Shown piece by piece: positions 25,465 to 34,110 of a stretch of DNA of 64,000 bases. The translations under genes were made by a program, and so were the position numbers. How positions within the stretch are numbered: the first letter of the stretch is position 1; each line of letters begins with the position of its first letter. The notes under the pieces were generated by a model. It was not told the origin of the DNA and did no database searches. It saw nothing but the letters and a program-made list of their open reading frames with translations. Source of the stretch: Caccocola sp964450835 (GTDB taxonomy: Bacteria; Synergistota; Synergistia; Synergistales; Synergistaceae); the NCBI GenBank assembly GCA_964450835.1, contig CAYVEQ010000002.1, forward strand, positions 19,905 to 83,904, in the 5' to 3' direction.

Positions 25465-26748
25465 TCAGGCCAGAATCGACGGCAGCCATGTGCAGAGAGG
25501 CTCGATAAAGGCGCACATCAGCAGCACGATTATAATTCCCACGACGTAGGGGATTACCTCTTTCGACAGCCGTGTCATAGGCACGTCCGTCACCGACGAA
25601 ACGGCGTAGAGGCTCATGCCGACAGGCGGTGTCAGCAGCCCGATCATTACGGCCAGCACAATGACCACGCCGAACTGCAGCTGACTGACGCCCATCATAG
25701 CGATGATCGGCAGAAAGATGGGCGACACTATCAGAATTATAGCGGTACCCTCGAGGAACATGCCGAGGACGATCAGGATAAAGATGATCAGGAGCATCAG
25801 TATCGTGGGGTTGCTGGAGATGTTCAGCATCCCTTCGATTACTTGATTCGGCACGCGCTGATGGGTCATATAGTAAGCAAGGAAATTAGCGATGGCGATG
25901 ATGAAGAGCGTCTTGCAGCTTGTCACGATGCTGCTGTACATAATATTGTACAAATCCTTCAGCTTGATTTTCTTATAGACGACGCCGGAGAGAAAGAGGG
26001 CGTAGAAACAGGCCACGACCGAGGCTTCCGTCGCGGTAAAAAAGCCCGTCCAGATTCCGCCGATGATAATGACGACCGTCATAAGGCTGGGAATGGCCTC
26101 TACGAAATATTTCCAGCGCAGTCTCATCGGCATCCGATGTTCGAGGGGGAAATTTTTCTTCTTGCTGACATAGTAGACCCAGATGGCCATAGCCCCCGCC
26201 ATCATGAATCCGGGTATAAATCCGGCGGCGAAGAGTTTGCTGACCGATGTTTCCGCGGCGCAGGACGAATAGACCACGAAAGCGATGGAAGGCGGAATTA
26301 CCGGCCCGATGGTGGATGAAGCTGCGGTAATGCCCGCGCTGAACTCATGCGGGAAGCCGGCGTCGTCCATGGCCTTCATCTCAACCAGTCCGAGTCCCGC
26401 CGCGTCGGCGACGGCGGCGCCGGACATGCCGGAGAAAATGACGGAGGAAACGATATTGACCTGCGCCAGCCCTCCCGGCCAGTGGCCCACGCAGGCTTTA
26501 GCGAAGTTGAAAATCCTGTCGGTAATGCTGCCGGTGTTCATCAAATTGCCGGCAAGGATAAAGAACGGGATTGCCAGCATTGTGAAGCTGGTGGTTCCGT
26601 TGTAAACACGCTGCGCCATAACCGCCATAATGTCGCTGTAGCCAAGATAGGCGAACATCGCCGCAGCGGTGGTGCCCATGGCGGCGCAGACCGGCACGCC
26701 CAGCAGCATCATGACGATCAGCACAATACACGTAGTTAAAGCGATCAT
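25465..26748 (-). CDS. TRAP transporter large membrane subunit (DctM)
   Basis: 427 residues from ATG 26746-26748, preceded by GGAGGG. Polytopic with about twelve helices; family features are L-G-V-P-V-C-A-A-M-G near residue 17, the G-x-x-A-A-V-A-D-A segment near 115, I-P-P-S-I near 151 and T-P-P-V-G near 370. It forms the transport channel of the TRAP system. Substrate is not readable. Confidence 0.93.
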   Translation of the reverse strand: MIALTTCIVLIVMMLLGVPVCAAMGTTAAAMFAYLGYSDIMAVMAQRVYNGTTSFTMLAIPFFILAGNLMNTGSITDRIFNFAKACVGHWPGGLAQVNIVSSVIFSGMSGAAVADAAGLGLVEMKAMDDAGFPHEFSAGITAASSTIGPVIPPSIAFVVYSSCAAETSVSKLFAAGFIPGFMMAGAMAIWVYYVSKKKNFPLEHRMPMRLRWKYFVEAIPSLMTVVIIIGGIWTGFFTATEASVVACFYALFLSGVVYKKIKLKDLYNIMYSSIVTSCKTLFIIAIANFLAYYMTHQRVPNQVIEGMLNISSNPTILMLLIIFILIVLGMFLEGTAIILIVSPIFLPIIAMMGVSQLQFGVVIVLAVMIGLLTPPVGMSLYAVSSVTDVPMTRLSKEVIPYVVGIIIVLLMCAFIEPLCTWLPSILA

Positions 26749-26789
26749 TGAAAAGCCCTCCAGTATAAAAAATTTGCCTTCACAAAGAA

Positions 26790-26837
26790 GGCAGCTTCCG
26801 CCGGTTTCCAAGGCGACTGAATCCGGCGGAGGCTGCC
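26790..26837 (-). repeat. 15-bp stem-loop between dctP and dctM
   Basis: GGCAGCTTCCGCCGG (26790-26804) pairs with CCGGCGGAGGCTGCC (26823-26837) with one G-T type pair and an 18-base loop. No T-run follows on the minus strand. Such hairpins after a binding-protein gene often stabilise its mRNA or cause partial termination, giving more binding protein than membrane subunits. Confidence 0.7.
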
Positions 26838-26889
26838 GTTTGCCGTGACGGGACTCTGTAAATTATTTTTTAATAATTTTTTTCACCCT

Positions 26890-27900
26890 TCACGCCTTTG
26901 GGCGGGCTCTCTCGGCAATCTCCAGCATCCTGTCTATCTCTTCCTGGGTTACGAGGCCGATCTCAACCATTTTTTTGTACGCGTAATCCATCTTCGCGCG
27001 GAATTCGGCGAGATCCACTTCGTTGACTTCAACGCCTTTTTCTTTCAGTTTCTGGATGTATTCGACTTCGCTTTCCTGCACTTCCTTGCGCATCGAGGCA
27101 GAGGCCTCTTTGGAAGCTTTCTCAATTGCTTCGCGCTGCGCGTCGGTCAGATTTTCCCAGAACTTATTGTTGACAATCAGACGCATGCCTTCCCAGTCAT
27201 GCTTTGTCAGGGAGAGGTACTTCTGCTCGCATTCCCACATAGCGTTGTTGTAAATGGTGGAGATGGGGTTCTCCTGGCCGTCGACGGTCTTCTGCTTGAG
27301 GGCGGGAATCAGCTCGGCAAAGGCCACCTGCTGCACATTGGCGCCCAGGGCTTCCATGCAGAAAATCAGCTGGTGCTCGGAGGGTGTGCGGATCAAAAGG
27401 CCCTTGACGTCATCGGGATGCTTCACCGGCCTCTTGGAGTTGGTCATGCTGCGGAAACCGTATTCCCAGCTTCCTACGTCGTGCAGGCCCTTGCTCTCCA
27501 GTCTGCCGTCGCTGATCCATTCCTTGAATTCGCCGTCCACTACGGCGTAGGCGTGCTCGTAGCTGTCATACAGGTAGGGCAGGCAGGCCAGAAGATAGCG
27601 GGAATCGTACTCGACCAGCGGGGCCTCGCAGGCCAGAGTGGCCTCGATGGCGCCGATGGAGGTCTGTTCAAGCATCTCGGGCGAGTTGCCGAACTCGGAA
27701 TTGTTGTGCACCTCAACGGTAACAGAGCCGCCGGAATACTCGTTCGCCAGCTTCGCGAAGAGAACCGAAGCGTGATATCCCGGCTCGCCGTCCGCGTTGT
27801 AGGTTCCCAGACGGATGGTAACGGACGGGTCGGCCGCGAAGGAGGCGCCGCAGAAAGCAAGCATACTGGCGACAAGGATCAACGTGAATATTTTTTTCAA
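26890..27900 (-). CDS. TRAP transporter substrate-binding protein (DctP)
   Basis: 336 residues starting with TTG at 27898-27900, preceded by GGGAGG. Signal peptide about 1-22 (ending A-S-F-A-A). Typical DctP features: I-R-L-G-T-Y near residue 29, V-K-G-L-L-I-R-T-P near 155 where the Arg contacts the substrate carboxylate, and a C-terminal Y-K-K-M-V-E-I-G region. First gene of the dctP-dctM-dctQ unit. Substrate class is a carboxylate by family; identity unknown. Confidence 0.92.
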   Translation of the reverse strand: MKKIFTLILVASMLAFCGASFAADPSVTIRLGTYNADGEPGYHASVLFAKLANEYSGGSVTVEVHNNSEFGNSPEMLEQTSIGAIEATLACEAPLVEYDSRYLLACLPYLYDSYEHAYAVVDGEFKEWISDGRLESKGLHDVGSWEYGFRSMTNSKRPVKHPDDVKGLLIRTPSEHQLIFCMEALGANVQQVAFAELIPALKQKTVDGQENPISTIYNNAMWECEQKYLSLTKHDWEGMRLIVNNKFWENLTDAQREAIEKASKEASASMRKEVQESEVEYIQKLKEKGVEVNEVDLAEFRAKMDYAYKKMVEIGLVTQEEIDRMLEIAERARPKA

Positions 27901-28587
27901 GTGAATTTCCTCCCTGATTGAATAAATTGACCGCGGGCATTCATGACGGATAAAGCCGTCAGACGCCGCTCCTCATCTGAAAAATATGCCATATTTTCAC
28001 GGGGCGCAGTCTGCCGGGCCAACCGGACGGGCAAAACCGAAAACCACAGCGCAGGCACGAAACGGAAACCCGCGGCGCCGCGCCTCCGGCGCGCTCCGAA
28101 TACTGTCAGGCCTCTCACAACTCGCGCTTTCTTATCCCTCCCCTCAAAGCTCTTATTCTTCCGAGACCTGTTAATTGTACTTTTTCGCTTATGGCACATT
28201 TTTAGCGCATATGTCTTTTTTATCACAATGCCGCAAGAAAATCAACGATTTTTCTAAAATTTCACTGCATTTCAGCGCAACGGAAAGAGGTCCGAGTTTT
28301 GCCGGATTTCCCTCCCGGACGCGCCCCGCGAAGCGTCATATTTTCGTCGCGCTTCCCAGCGCGACGGCCCGGTCTGCACGCCGTTGCAGGTACGATCGCC
28401 GCAGAATCCGTGTGCGGGGAAACGACCGGAAAAGGCTTAATTTCAGCGCTTTTCTGCTTTTGCCGCAAATGACACGAAACTTTTCCCGCCCCGTAACGGG
28501 GCGCTTTAGGCATCAGTGCGGCAGCCGGCCTGCCCCCCCCCGAGCATCTGAAAGGAATAAATAAAAAGCGCCGGTAATTAAGAAATG
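27901..28587. other. 687-base interval upstream of the TRAP operon, no supported gene
   Basis: Contains the dctP ribosome site, the palindrome at 27981-27997, AT-rich sequence around 28150-28260 and a C9 run near 28536-28544. Frames in it are arginine-rich and lack family resemblance. A TGGCAC...TAGC sequence at about 28192 resembles a sigma-54 element but points away from dctP. Confidence 0.5.
27981..27997. promoter_or_regulatory. 17-bp perfect palindrome upstream of dctP (operator candidate)
   Basis: AAAATATG-C-CATATTTT, perfectly symmetric around one base and flanked by TGA...TCA, located about 80 bases before the dctP start in otherwise GC-rich DNA. Fits a dimeric regulator site; no regulator gene is adjacent. 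Confidence 0.5.
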
Positions 28588-29466
28588 TCAATTCTCGCAT
28601 TTCCCGCAGTCCGAACATCCGTTGCATGTGAGCCTGCTCGCGCATTCTCTGCATGTGACCGGATGAAAGCGCGGCGTATAAAGCAGGCCCGCCGGTATTT
28701 CATTGCCCAGGTTGTCGTAAAGCTTAAACTCTATCGGTTTGCCCTTGTGCTGCAAACCGCTGCGGAATGCCTGCCGGGCCTGTATCCGCTTATCCGGTAT
28801 CCTGTAAAATTTGCCGTCTTTTACAAACACGGTGCCTGTTTCAATAAAGTTGAAAGTGACATCATGCGCCCTGCATTGATCATAGAGGAGTTTTACCCAC
28901 TCATAACGGCACGGACGGCTGCCGTCGTAATTTTCTCCGCCGCAGAGCACCTGCTCAATCTGCCCTTCGTCAAGATATCCGTCAATATCAACCGAACCGA
29001 TCAGCGGCGCGCACATAATGCCTTTGTGCTTAAACGGCAGCGAACGGAGAAACGGTATGCGTTCGTCGGCTCTGCGCTGGTTTTCACATGTCACGTTAAA
29101 AAACACGTTTTCCCAACCGTCATTCCAGTCGTGCGGCAGACAAGACGCGACTCTCTGAGGGCGTTTGGTAAGCAGGAAAAACTTCACGTCCGGTCTCTGA
29201 CGGATAATATTCCATGCGTCATGCCGCCATGCGTCCGCCTGTTCCAGAAAAAAATCTGACGTCATGCAGACGCGGATCATTTCCCCGCTTTGCACCTTGT
29301 ATCCGCCGTGACGCTTCTTTTGGAGAGGATAGCGGAATCCGCTGCGTGTTTTGAAAATCTCCGCTCCGTCCTTATCCCGGGTGCGGTCAAGAAAATACAT
29401 ATAACAGTTTTGGCAGCCTTCGCTGCACTTCACACAGCCGTGCCACGGATTCCAAATATCGTGCAA
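28588..29466 (-). CDS. DUF5131 (phage Gp37/Gp68-like) protein
   Basis: 292 residues. The N-terminus W-N-P-W-H-G-C-x-K-x-S-E-G-C-Q-N-C-Y carries the family's three-Cys motif that looks like a radical-SAM-type Fe-S site. F-F-L-L-T-K-R-P near residue 97, N-V-F-F-N-V-T-C-E-N-Q near 120 and C-G-G-E-N-Y-D-G-S-R-P near 175 are also family hallmarks. The C-terminal tail has C-x2-C-x5-C-x2-C-x2-C-x2-C (about 270-290), an extra metal site. Members occur in phages, plasmids and anaerobe chromosomes; the reaction is unknown. Codon use is less GC-rich than the flanks, suggesting transfer. Confidence 0.85.
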   Translation of the reverse strand: MHDIWNPWHGCVKCSEGCQNCYMYFLDRTRDKDGAEIFKTRSGFRYPLQKKRHGGYKVQSGEMIRVCMTSDFFLEQADAWRHDAWNIIRQRPDVKFFLLTKRPQRVASCLPHDWNDGWENVFFNVTCENQRRADERIPFLRSLPFKHKGIMCAPLIGSVDIDGYLDEGQIEQVLCGGENYDGSRPCRYEWVKLLYDQCRAHDVTFNFIETGTVFVKDGKFYRIPDKRIQARQAFRSGLQHKGKPIEFKLYDNLGNEIPAGLLYTPRFHPVTCRECASRLTCNGCSDCGKCEN

Positions 29467-29568
29467 CGTACCGCATCCTTTCTCTTAAAAGGTGTCGCAA
29501 GGACATCACCGTCAAGGGCTATGTTTATTATTGTTAAAAGGGACAGTGTGCCCGCCCGTAAACGGATA

Positions 29569-29904
29569 TTATTTCTCTCTGTGCAGACTGCCCCAGTCAC
29601 ACATCCGGTCCAGAATCGGGATCAGTGACTTCCCCTTCTCCGTCAGGCTGTATTCAACCTTCGGCGGTATCTGCGGATATTCTTTCCGGTTCACAAGCCC
29701 GTCCGATTCCAGCGACTTCAGCGTGGAGCTTAATGTCTTGCAGGTAATGCCGCCGATATATTTCCGCATCTCGTTGAAGCGGACGGTTTCAAATTCCATC
29801 AGGGTGTAGAGGATAAACATTTTATATTTCCCCTGGATCAGCGACATGGTGTAATTGAAGCCCGTGTCCTCCAGTTTGCAGTTCGCGATGCATTCTTTGC
29901 TCAT
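29569..29904 (-). CDS. HxlR-family winged-helix transcriptional regulator
   Basis: 111 residues: C-K-L-E-D-T-G-F-N-Y near 9, G-K-Y-K-M-F-I-L-Y near 25, R-F-N-E-M-R-K-Y-I-G-G-I-T near 43 (recognition helix region) and a DGLV...P-P-K-V-E-Y-S-L wing. Cysteines at positions 5 and 9 are placed like the redox-sensing N-terminal Cys of YodB/HypR. It is divergent from three flavin-dependent reductases, so it probably represses them and senses electrophiles or quinones; this is inferred from family and arrangement. Confidence 0.9.
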   Translation of the reverse strand: MSKECIANCKLEDTGFNYTMSLIQGKYKMFILYTLMEFETVRFNEMRKYIGGITCKTLSSTLKSLESDGLVNRKEYPQIPPKVEYSLTEKGKSLIPILDRMCDWGSLHREK

Positions 29905-29946
29905 ACCGCTTTCCTCCGGGATAGTATATATCTTAAATGTGCGTAC

Positions 29947-29975
29947 TTGTTTTCATCTGCCGCTCTGATTATATT
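29947..29975 (+). promoter_or_regulatory. promoter of the flavoprotein operon
   Basis: TTGTTT (29947-29952), 17-base spacer, TATATT (29970-29975). TGTCA (about 29981-29985) and TGACA (about 30005-30009) form an inverted pair just downstream that could be an operator for the divergent HxlR regulator. Confidence 0.6.
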
Positions 29976-30027
29976 TATAGTGTCAAGACTCGTAAAAGTC
30001 AATATGACAAGGATCGGAGGGCAGAAA

Positions 30028-30579
30028 ATGGGCAGACGAATCGTGATACTGAACGGCAGCCCGCGGAAAAACGGAAACACTTCCGAACTGGCCAGGGCAT
30101 TTTCAGAGGGGGCCGAGCAGGCGGGAAACGAAGTCGTAACTTTTCATCTGGACAGCATGGACATTCACGGCTGCAAGGGCTGTTTCGGAGGTCACAACGG
30201 CAGGGAATGCCCCTGCGTCCAGAAGGACGATATGGCGAAAATCTATCCGGCTGTCAGGGAATCGGATGTGGTTGTGCTGGCTACGCCGCTCTATTACTGG
30301 AACATGAGCGGCCAGCTTCGGACAGTGTTTGACAGGCTGTTCGCTCTCGAAGAAGGAGACGGAAACCTGCTCCGAGGGCACGGCCGCTCGTCCGCGCTGC
30401 TGATGGCGGCGGAGGGACACGGTTTTGAAGACGCGGTGACATATTACGACCATCTGGTCGAACACCTGAAATGGAAAAATCTCGGCCATGTTCTTGCCGG
30501 AGGCAACATGAACGCGGGTGATATCAAAGGCAAAGCGGAAATTCGGCAGGCATTCGAACTCGGAAAATCAATTCAATAA
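30028..30579 (+). CDS. NADPH-dependent FMN reductase / flavodoxin-like oxidoreductase
   Basis: 183 residues from ATG 30028 with CGGAGGG upstream. The flavin-phosphate loop I-L-N-G-S-P-R-K-N-G-N-T-S is at residues 7-19, followed by C-K-G-C-F (about 51) and the P-L-Y-Y-W-N-M-S-G motif near 90. Such iron-sulfur-flavoprotein-like reductases reduce quinones or nitro compounds with two electrons. First gene of a three-gene flavin operon divergent from an HxlR regulator. Confidence 0.9.
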   Translation: MGRRIVILNGSPRKNGNTSELARAFSEGAEQAGNEVVTFHLDSMDIHGCKGCFGGHNGRECPCVQKDDMAKIYPAVRESDVVVLATPLYYWNMSGQLRTVFDRLFALEEGDGNLLRGHGRSSALLMAAEGHGFEDAVTYYDHLVEHLKWKNLGHVLAGGNMNAGDIKGKAEIRQAFELGKSIQ

Positions 30580-30599
30580 GAAGAAGGGGTATCAAAGTC

Positions 30600-31106
30600 A
30601 TGAAAGAAATCACTTTACCGCAGGCGTCAGCACTGACGTCTCCCAATCCCGTAACCCTGGTTTGCACGGCAAAGCCGGACGGAAGCACGAACCTTGCCGC
30701 CGTCTCATGGTGGACATATCTTTCCTACAACCCGGGAATGATTGCCTATGCGATGGCAAAGACGTCTTACAGCGGCGAGATGATGAGAAAAAACAAAGAG
30801 GCTATCGTTACAATACCGGGTGCGGAGATTGCCGGTGCCGTGCTCGGATGCGGCAGCACTACGGGACGGGACACGGACAAATCGCGGCGGTTTGGCATTG
30901 AGCTTGCCGATGTTGAGGGAAGCGGCATTAAAATCCCAGTTCACAGCCGCGCGGCGATCCTGTGCGGCCTAAAGGAATACCGCGAAGTCGGCGACCATTA
31001 CCTGTATATCTGCGATGTGAAGCGGGTGTACGGAAACGAATCCGAAGAAGCGCTGTTTGCGTGGAACGGCTACGGAAAGATCGCCCCTGCGAAGCAGGCA
31101 GATTAA
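30600..31106 (+). CDS. flavin reductase family protein (split-barrel FMN binding)
   Basis: 168 residues with the split-barrel FMN-binding fold: S-P-N-P-V-T-L-V-C-T near 14, S-T-N-L-A-A-V-S-W-W near 29, T-S-Y-S-G-E-M-M and K-E-A-I-V-T-I-P. It probably reduces or binds FMN with NAD(P)H. Lies 20 bases after the flavodoxin-like gene and 23 bases before a related paralogue, so the pair likely arose by duplication or acts as heteromeric flavin reductases. Exact substrate unknown. Confidence 0.85.
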   Translation: MKEITLPQASALTSPNPVTLVCTAKPDGSTNLAAVSWWTYLSYNPGMIAYAMAKTSYSGEMMRKNKEAIVTIPGAEIAGAVLGCGSTTGRDTDKSRRFGIELADVEGSGIKIPVHSRAAILCGLKEYREVGDHYLYICDVKRVYGNESEEALFAWNGYGKIAPAKQAD

Positions 31107-31129
31107 AACACGACAAAGGAGAAGATCCC

Positions 31130-31702
31130 ATGAAAAAAGATTTTGGTGTAAAGCCGTATTTGTTTCCCATGCCGACTTATATGATCGGCACATACAACGA
31201 GGACGGCACTGTGGACGTGATGATGATGGCGTGGGGAGGCATCTGCGCTGAGGACATGGTGGCACTGAATCTGGAAGCAGACCACAAGACAGTCGCAAAT
31301 ATCAGGGCGCGGGGCGCTTTCACGCTCGCCGTTCCGGGAACGGATACATTGGAGGCGTCGGATTTCTTTGGCACCGCGACGGCGAATAAGACGGCGGATA
31401 AATTCGAGCGCTCCGGTCTGCACGCCGTTAAAAGCAGCCGTGTTGACGCGCCTGTGATCGAGGAATATCCCGTCACGCTCGAATGCGTTGCCGAGAAAAT
31501 GGAAGACGAACCATACGGCCTGCGGATACTCGGCAGAATCGTCAATGTGCTTGCGGACGAAAAGGTATTGGATGATAAAGGCGAAATCGACGCCGGCAAG
31601 CTGGATGCCTTTATCTTTGACCAGATGCGAAACGGTTATTACGCCGTCGGTGAAAAAGTCGGCCTCGCGTGGCAAAGCGGCGCCGGCCTTATGAAGAAAT
31701 AG
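31130..31702 (+). CDS. flavin reductase family protein, second copy
   Basis: 190 residues from ATG 31130 with AAAGGAG upstream. M-P-T-Y-M-I-G-T-Y near 14, D-V-M-M-M-A-W-G-G near 29, H-K-T-V-A-N-I and G-A-F-T-L-A-V-P near 62 fit the flavoredoxin-type split barrel. Sequence similarity to the preceding gene is only moderate. Terminated by a strong hairpin. Role with the HxlR regulator: oxidative or quinone stress defence, inferred. Confidence 0.87.
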   Translation: MKKDFGVKPYLFPMPTYMIGTYNEDGTVDVMMMAWGGICAEDMVALNLEADHKTVANIRARGAFTLAVPGTDTLEASDFFGTATANKTADKFERSGLHAVKSSRVDAPVIEEYPVTLECVAEKMEDEPYGLRILGRIVNVLADEKVLDDKGEIDAGKLDAFIFDQMRNGYYAVGEKVGLAWQSGAGLMKK

Positions 31703-31705
31703 ATG

Positions 31706-31748
31706 CAAAAACCTCCTCGCCGATAAAAACGACGGCGGGGAGGTTTTT
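31706..31748 (+). terminator. terminator of the flavoprotein operon
   Basis: AAAAACCTCC plus TCGCCG pair with CGGCG and GGAGGTTTTT; A- and T-runs on both sides. Confidence 0.9.
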
Positions 31749-32503
31749 GCTTTTTATGTTTATCCGAACCGGATCACCGCGTTCATTTTGAACGGCAATT
31801 TTATCCTTCGGGTTTCAACGCTTCACACTGTCTGCATATTGTAGGCTTATGCAAAAAGATTCTCAGTCCGCAAAAACATAAACACCGATATAGAGCGCTG
31901 CGAAGGTTCCGTTTCGTCCGGTTTGTGTCATGCTTTTATCTTCTCCTCGCGTGTAAAAGCAAATCGCGTGTCATCTTTGCCGTGGAGGCAGCCGGCAATT
32001 CGGTCCGCGGCAAGCATGTCGCAGAAGAGATTCAAGAGAGACGGAACATCGGGCCGGCCGAGAGGCCGAAGCGGCAAGCAGCGGCTTTCCGTCTCCGCAG
32101 CAGTATTCCGGCGACTGAAAGAACGCGGAACGGGCATGCTTGGCCGGCGGTGCCAGACGCGTACGGCAGGTCGGCGTCACCCGTGCGGCGTCAGCCGCCG
32201 GCCTAAAAGAAATGCGGAACCAGGGCACCGTGTTGAAGCGTTCACAGCGGAAACGGCTCAGCATGGAGACGGGGCGAAGGAACAGAGCCGCCGAGATATT
32301 CCACGGCAAAGACCGTACACACGACTCGCCGCCATGCGCTTGACCGAGCGCACGGAGAACCCCGGCAAACAAAGACGGATACTGCAGCAGCAAATGCCGC
32401 CTGCCGGCGGGCATCACCGGACCGCCTCGGATTCGTCCGTGCAAACTCGTATCGGCACGGGCGGACTGTCATTCGCGAAAATCGGCGTTCCGCGTGAAAA
32501 GAC
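31749..32503. other. 755-base gene-free interval
   Basis: Frames on both strands are Arg/Ala-rich, lack ribosome sites and match nothing recognised. It marks the boundary between the lower-GC flavoprotein stretch and the GC-rich PycB/PFOR block, and may contain decayed remnants, but no remnant could be named. Confidence 0.45.
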
Positions 32504-32538
32504 AAAAAAACAAGGCGCCCGGCGAACGGGACGCCTTG
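32504..32538 (-). terminator. terminator of the carboxyltransferase gene
   Basis: CAAGGCG (32511-32517) pairs with CGCCTTG (32532-32538), with inner CCCG/CGGG pairs and a seven-T tail on the minus strand. Confidence 0.92.
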
Positions 32539-32559
32539 TTGTCCTTTCCGGTTGTTTTC

Positions 32560-34110
32560 TTATATCGCGTAGGCTTCGGGGGCTTCCTGCTTTTCTTCTC
32601 CGATGTCTACCATGTTCACCTTCGCGAACTTCGCAGGGAGGAAGTCCTTCGCGACCTGCGGGAAGAGTATGTATGAGATCACATCTTCTGGCTGCGTGCA
32701 CCATACGCCGATTTCTTTCTTCGCCTGCTCGATCTCCGGCTCTATTTTTTCGCCGGGGCGGCAGGTGATCGGCTGTTCGTCGCCGAGAACCAGCTTTTGT
32801 ATCTCCGGGTCGACAGGCGCCGGGGTCTTCCCGTAGTAGCCGCGGAAATACTGGCGCACCTCGTTCGGTATCATCTTCCAGCTTTTGCCGGAGATGACGT
32901 TCATCGCGGCCTGTGTGCCGACGATCTGGCTGGTCGGCGTGACGAGGGGCGGATAACCCATGGCCTTGCGGACGCGCGGAACTTCCTCGAGAACTTCGTT
33001 GAACTTCTCAAGGCAGCCGCCCTCTTTAAGCTGGCTCTGGAGGTTCGAGTACATTCCGCCCGGTATCTGGTAGAGCAGGATGTTGACGTTTACGCCGCTG
33101 ACGCCCATGATGATGTTTTTGTATTTCTCTTTCAGCTTCTCATAGTACTTCGCTATCGGGAGGAGCTTATCAAGCGAGAGTCCCGTGTCAAGCGGGCCGC
33201 CAGCGAGAGAGGCGACGATCGTTTCCGTGGCGGGCTGACTCGTTCCCATCGCGAAGGGCGAGATGGCGCAGTCCACGACGTCCGCTCCGGCTTCGAGAGC
33301 CGCGAGGTAGGTCATGGCCGCCATTCCGCTCGTGTAGTGGCTGTGTATCTGGACGGGGATGTTTACTTTTTTCTTGATTGCCTTGACGAGGGCCGAGGCG
33401 GCGACCGGCGACAGGAGGCCCGCCATGTCTTTGATGCATATCGAGTCGGCGCCCATGTCGGCCATGTCCTTTGCCTGCTGTGCGAAGCGGTCGAGCGTGT
33501 GGACGGGCGACACCGTGTAGGAGATCGTCATCTGCAGCTCCCCGCCCTCTTTTTTGACGGCTTCGGCCGCTATCGACATATTGCGGAGGTCGTTGAGCGC
33601 GTCGAAGACGCGGATAATGTCAATCCCGTTGCCGACGGCGCGTTTGATAAACTCGCGGACGACCTCGTCCGAGTAGTGACGGTAGCCGACGAGGTTTTGC
33701 CCGCGAAGGAGCATCTGAGTCTTTGTTTTCTTCAGGCGCTTTCTGATCTGGCGAAGCCTCTCCCATGGGTCTTCGTTCAGGAAGCGCATCGCGGCGTCGA
33801 AGGTGGCGCCGCCCCAGCATTCTATCGAATGATAGCCGACTTCGTCCACGGCCTCGCATATCGGCAGCATATCGTCCGTGCGGAGCCTTGTCGCCATTAT
33901 CGACTGGTGCGCGTCGCGGAATGCCGTCTCGGTGATTCCCACACGGGCTTTCTTCTTCGCCTTGTCCGGCTCTTTCACATCTTTCACCGAAACGGACTTG
34001 GCCTCTGCCGCCGCCCTTTCGGTCCGCGCGGCTTCAGCCGTCACTATTTTCGTGGCTATCACGTTTCCGTTGGCGTCTCTTATTTCCTGCTTCACCACTG
34101 TTTCCGACAT
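32560..34110 (-). CDS. pyruvate carboxylase subunit B / oxaloacetate decarboxylase alpha-type carboxyltransferase, no biotinyl domain
   Basis: 516 residues from ATG 34108-34110. After a charged N-terminal extension of about 55 residues comes the carboxyltransferase TIM barrel: T-E-T-A-F-R-D-A-H-Q-S, M-L-L-R-G-Q-N-L-V-G-Y near 130, I-K-D-M-A-G-L-L-S-P with the Lys that carries the carboxyl intermediate, and H-S-H-Y-T-S-G-M-A for metal. A PYC/OADA conserved domain follows. The usual C-terminal biotin carrier domain (with M-K-M) is missing, so a separate carrier protein is needed. No carrier, carboxylase or Na+ pump subunit is adjacent. Has its own promoter and terminator. Confidence 0.88.
   Translation of the reverse strand: MSETVVKQEIRDANGNVIATKIVTAEAARTERAAAEAKSVSVKDVKEPDKAKKKARVGITETAFRDAHQSIMATRLRTDDMLPICEAVDEVGYHSIECWGGATFDAAMRFLNEDPWERLRQIRKRLKKTKTQMLLRGQNLVGYRHYSDEVVREFIKRAVGNGIDIIRVFDALNDLRNMSIAAEAVKKEGGELQMTISYTVSPVHTLDRFAQQAKDMADMGADSICIKDMAGLLSPVAASALVKAIKKKVNIPVQIHSHYTSGMAAMTYLAALEAGADVVDCAISPFAMGTSQPATETIVASLAGGPLDTGLSLDKLLPIAKYYEKLKEKYKNIIMGVSGVNVNILLYQIPGGMYSNLQSQLKEGGCLEKFNEVLEEVPRVRKAMGYPPLVTPTSQIVGTQAAMNVISGKSWKMIPNEVRQYFRGYYGKTPAPVDPEIQKLVLGDEQPITCRPGEKIEPEIEQAKKEIGVWCTQPEDVISYILFPQVAKDFLPAKFAKVNMVDIGEEKQEAPEAYAI

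Noticed and set aside
28190..28206. Sigma-54-like TGGCAC-N5-TAGC sequence
   Set aside because: Imperfect -12 element and oriented away from dctP with no gene downstream on that strand.
28262..28654. Open frame of 130 codons on the minus strand beside the DUF5131 gene
   Set aside because: Overlaps the real DUF5131 3' end in another frame, lacks a ribosome site and resembles nothing.
28588..29466. Prophage
   Set aside because: A single DUF5131 gene with no integrase, terminase, capsid or attachment repeats is not evidence of a prophage.
31923..32768. Open frame of 281 codons on the plus strand
   Set aside because: Runs antisense into the carboxyltransferase gene and through its terminator; composition is random and no start site fits.
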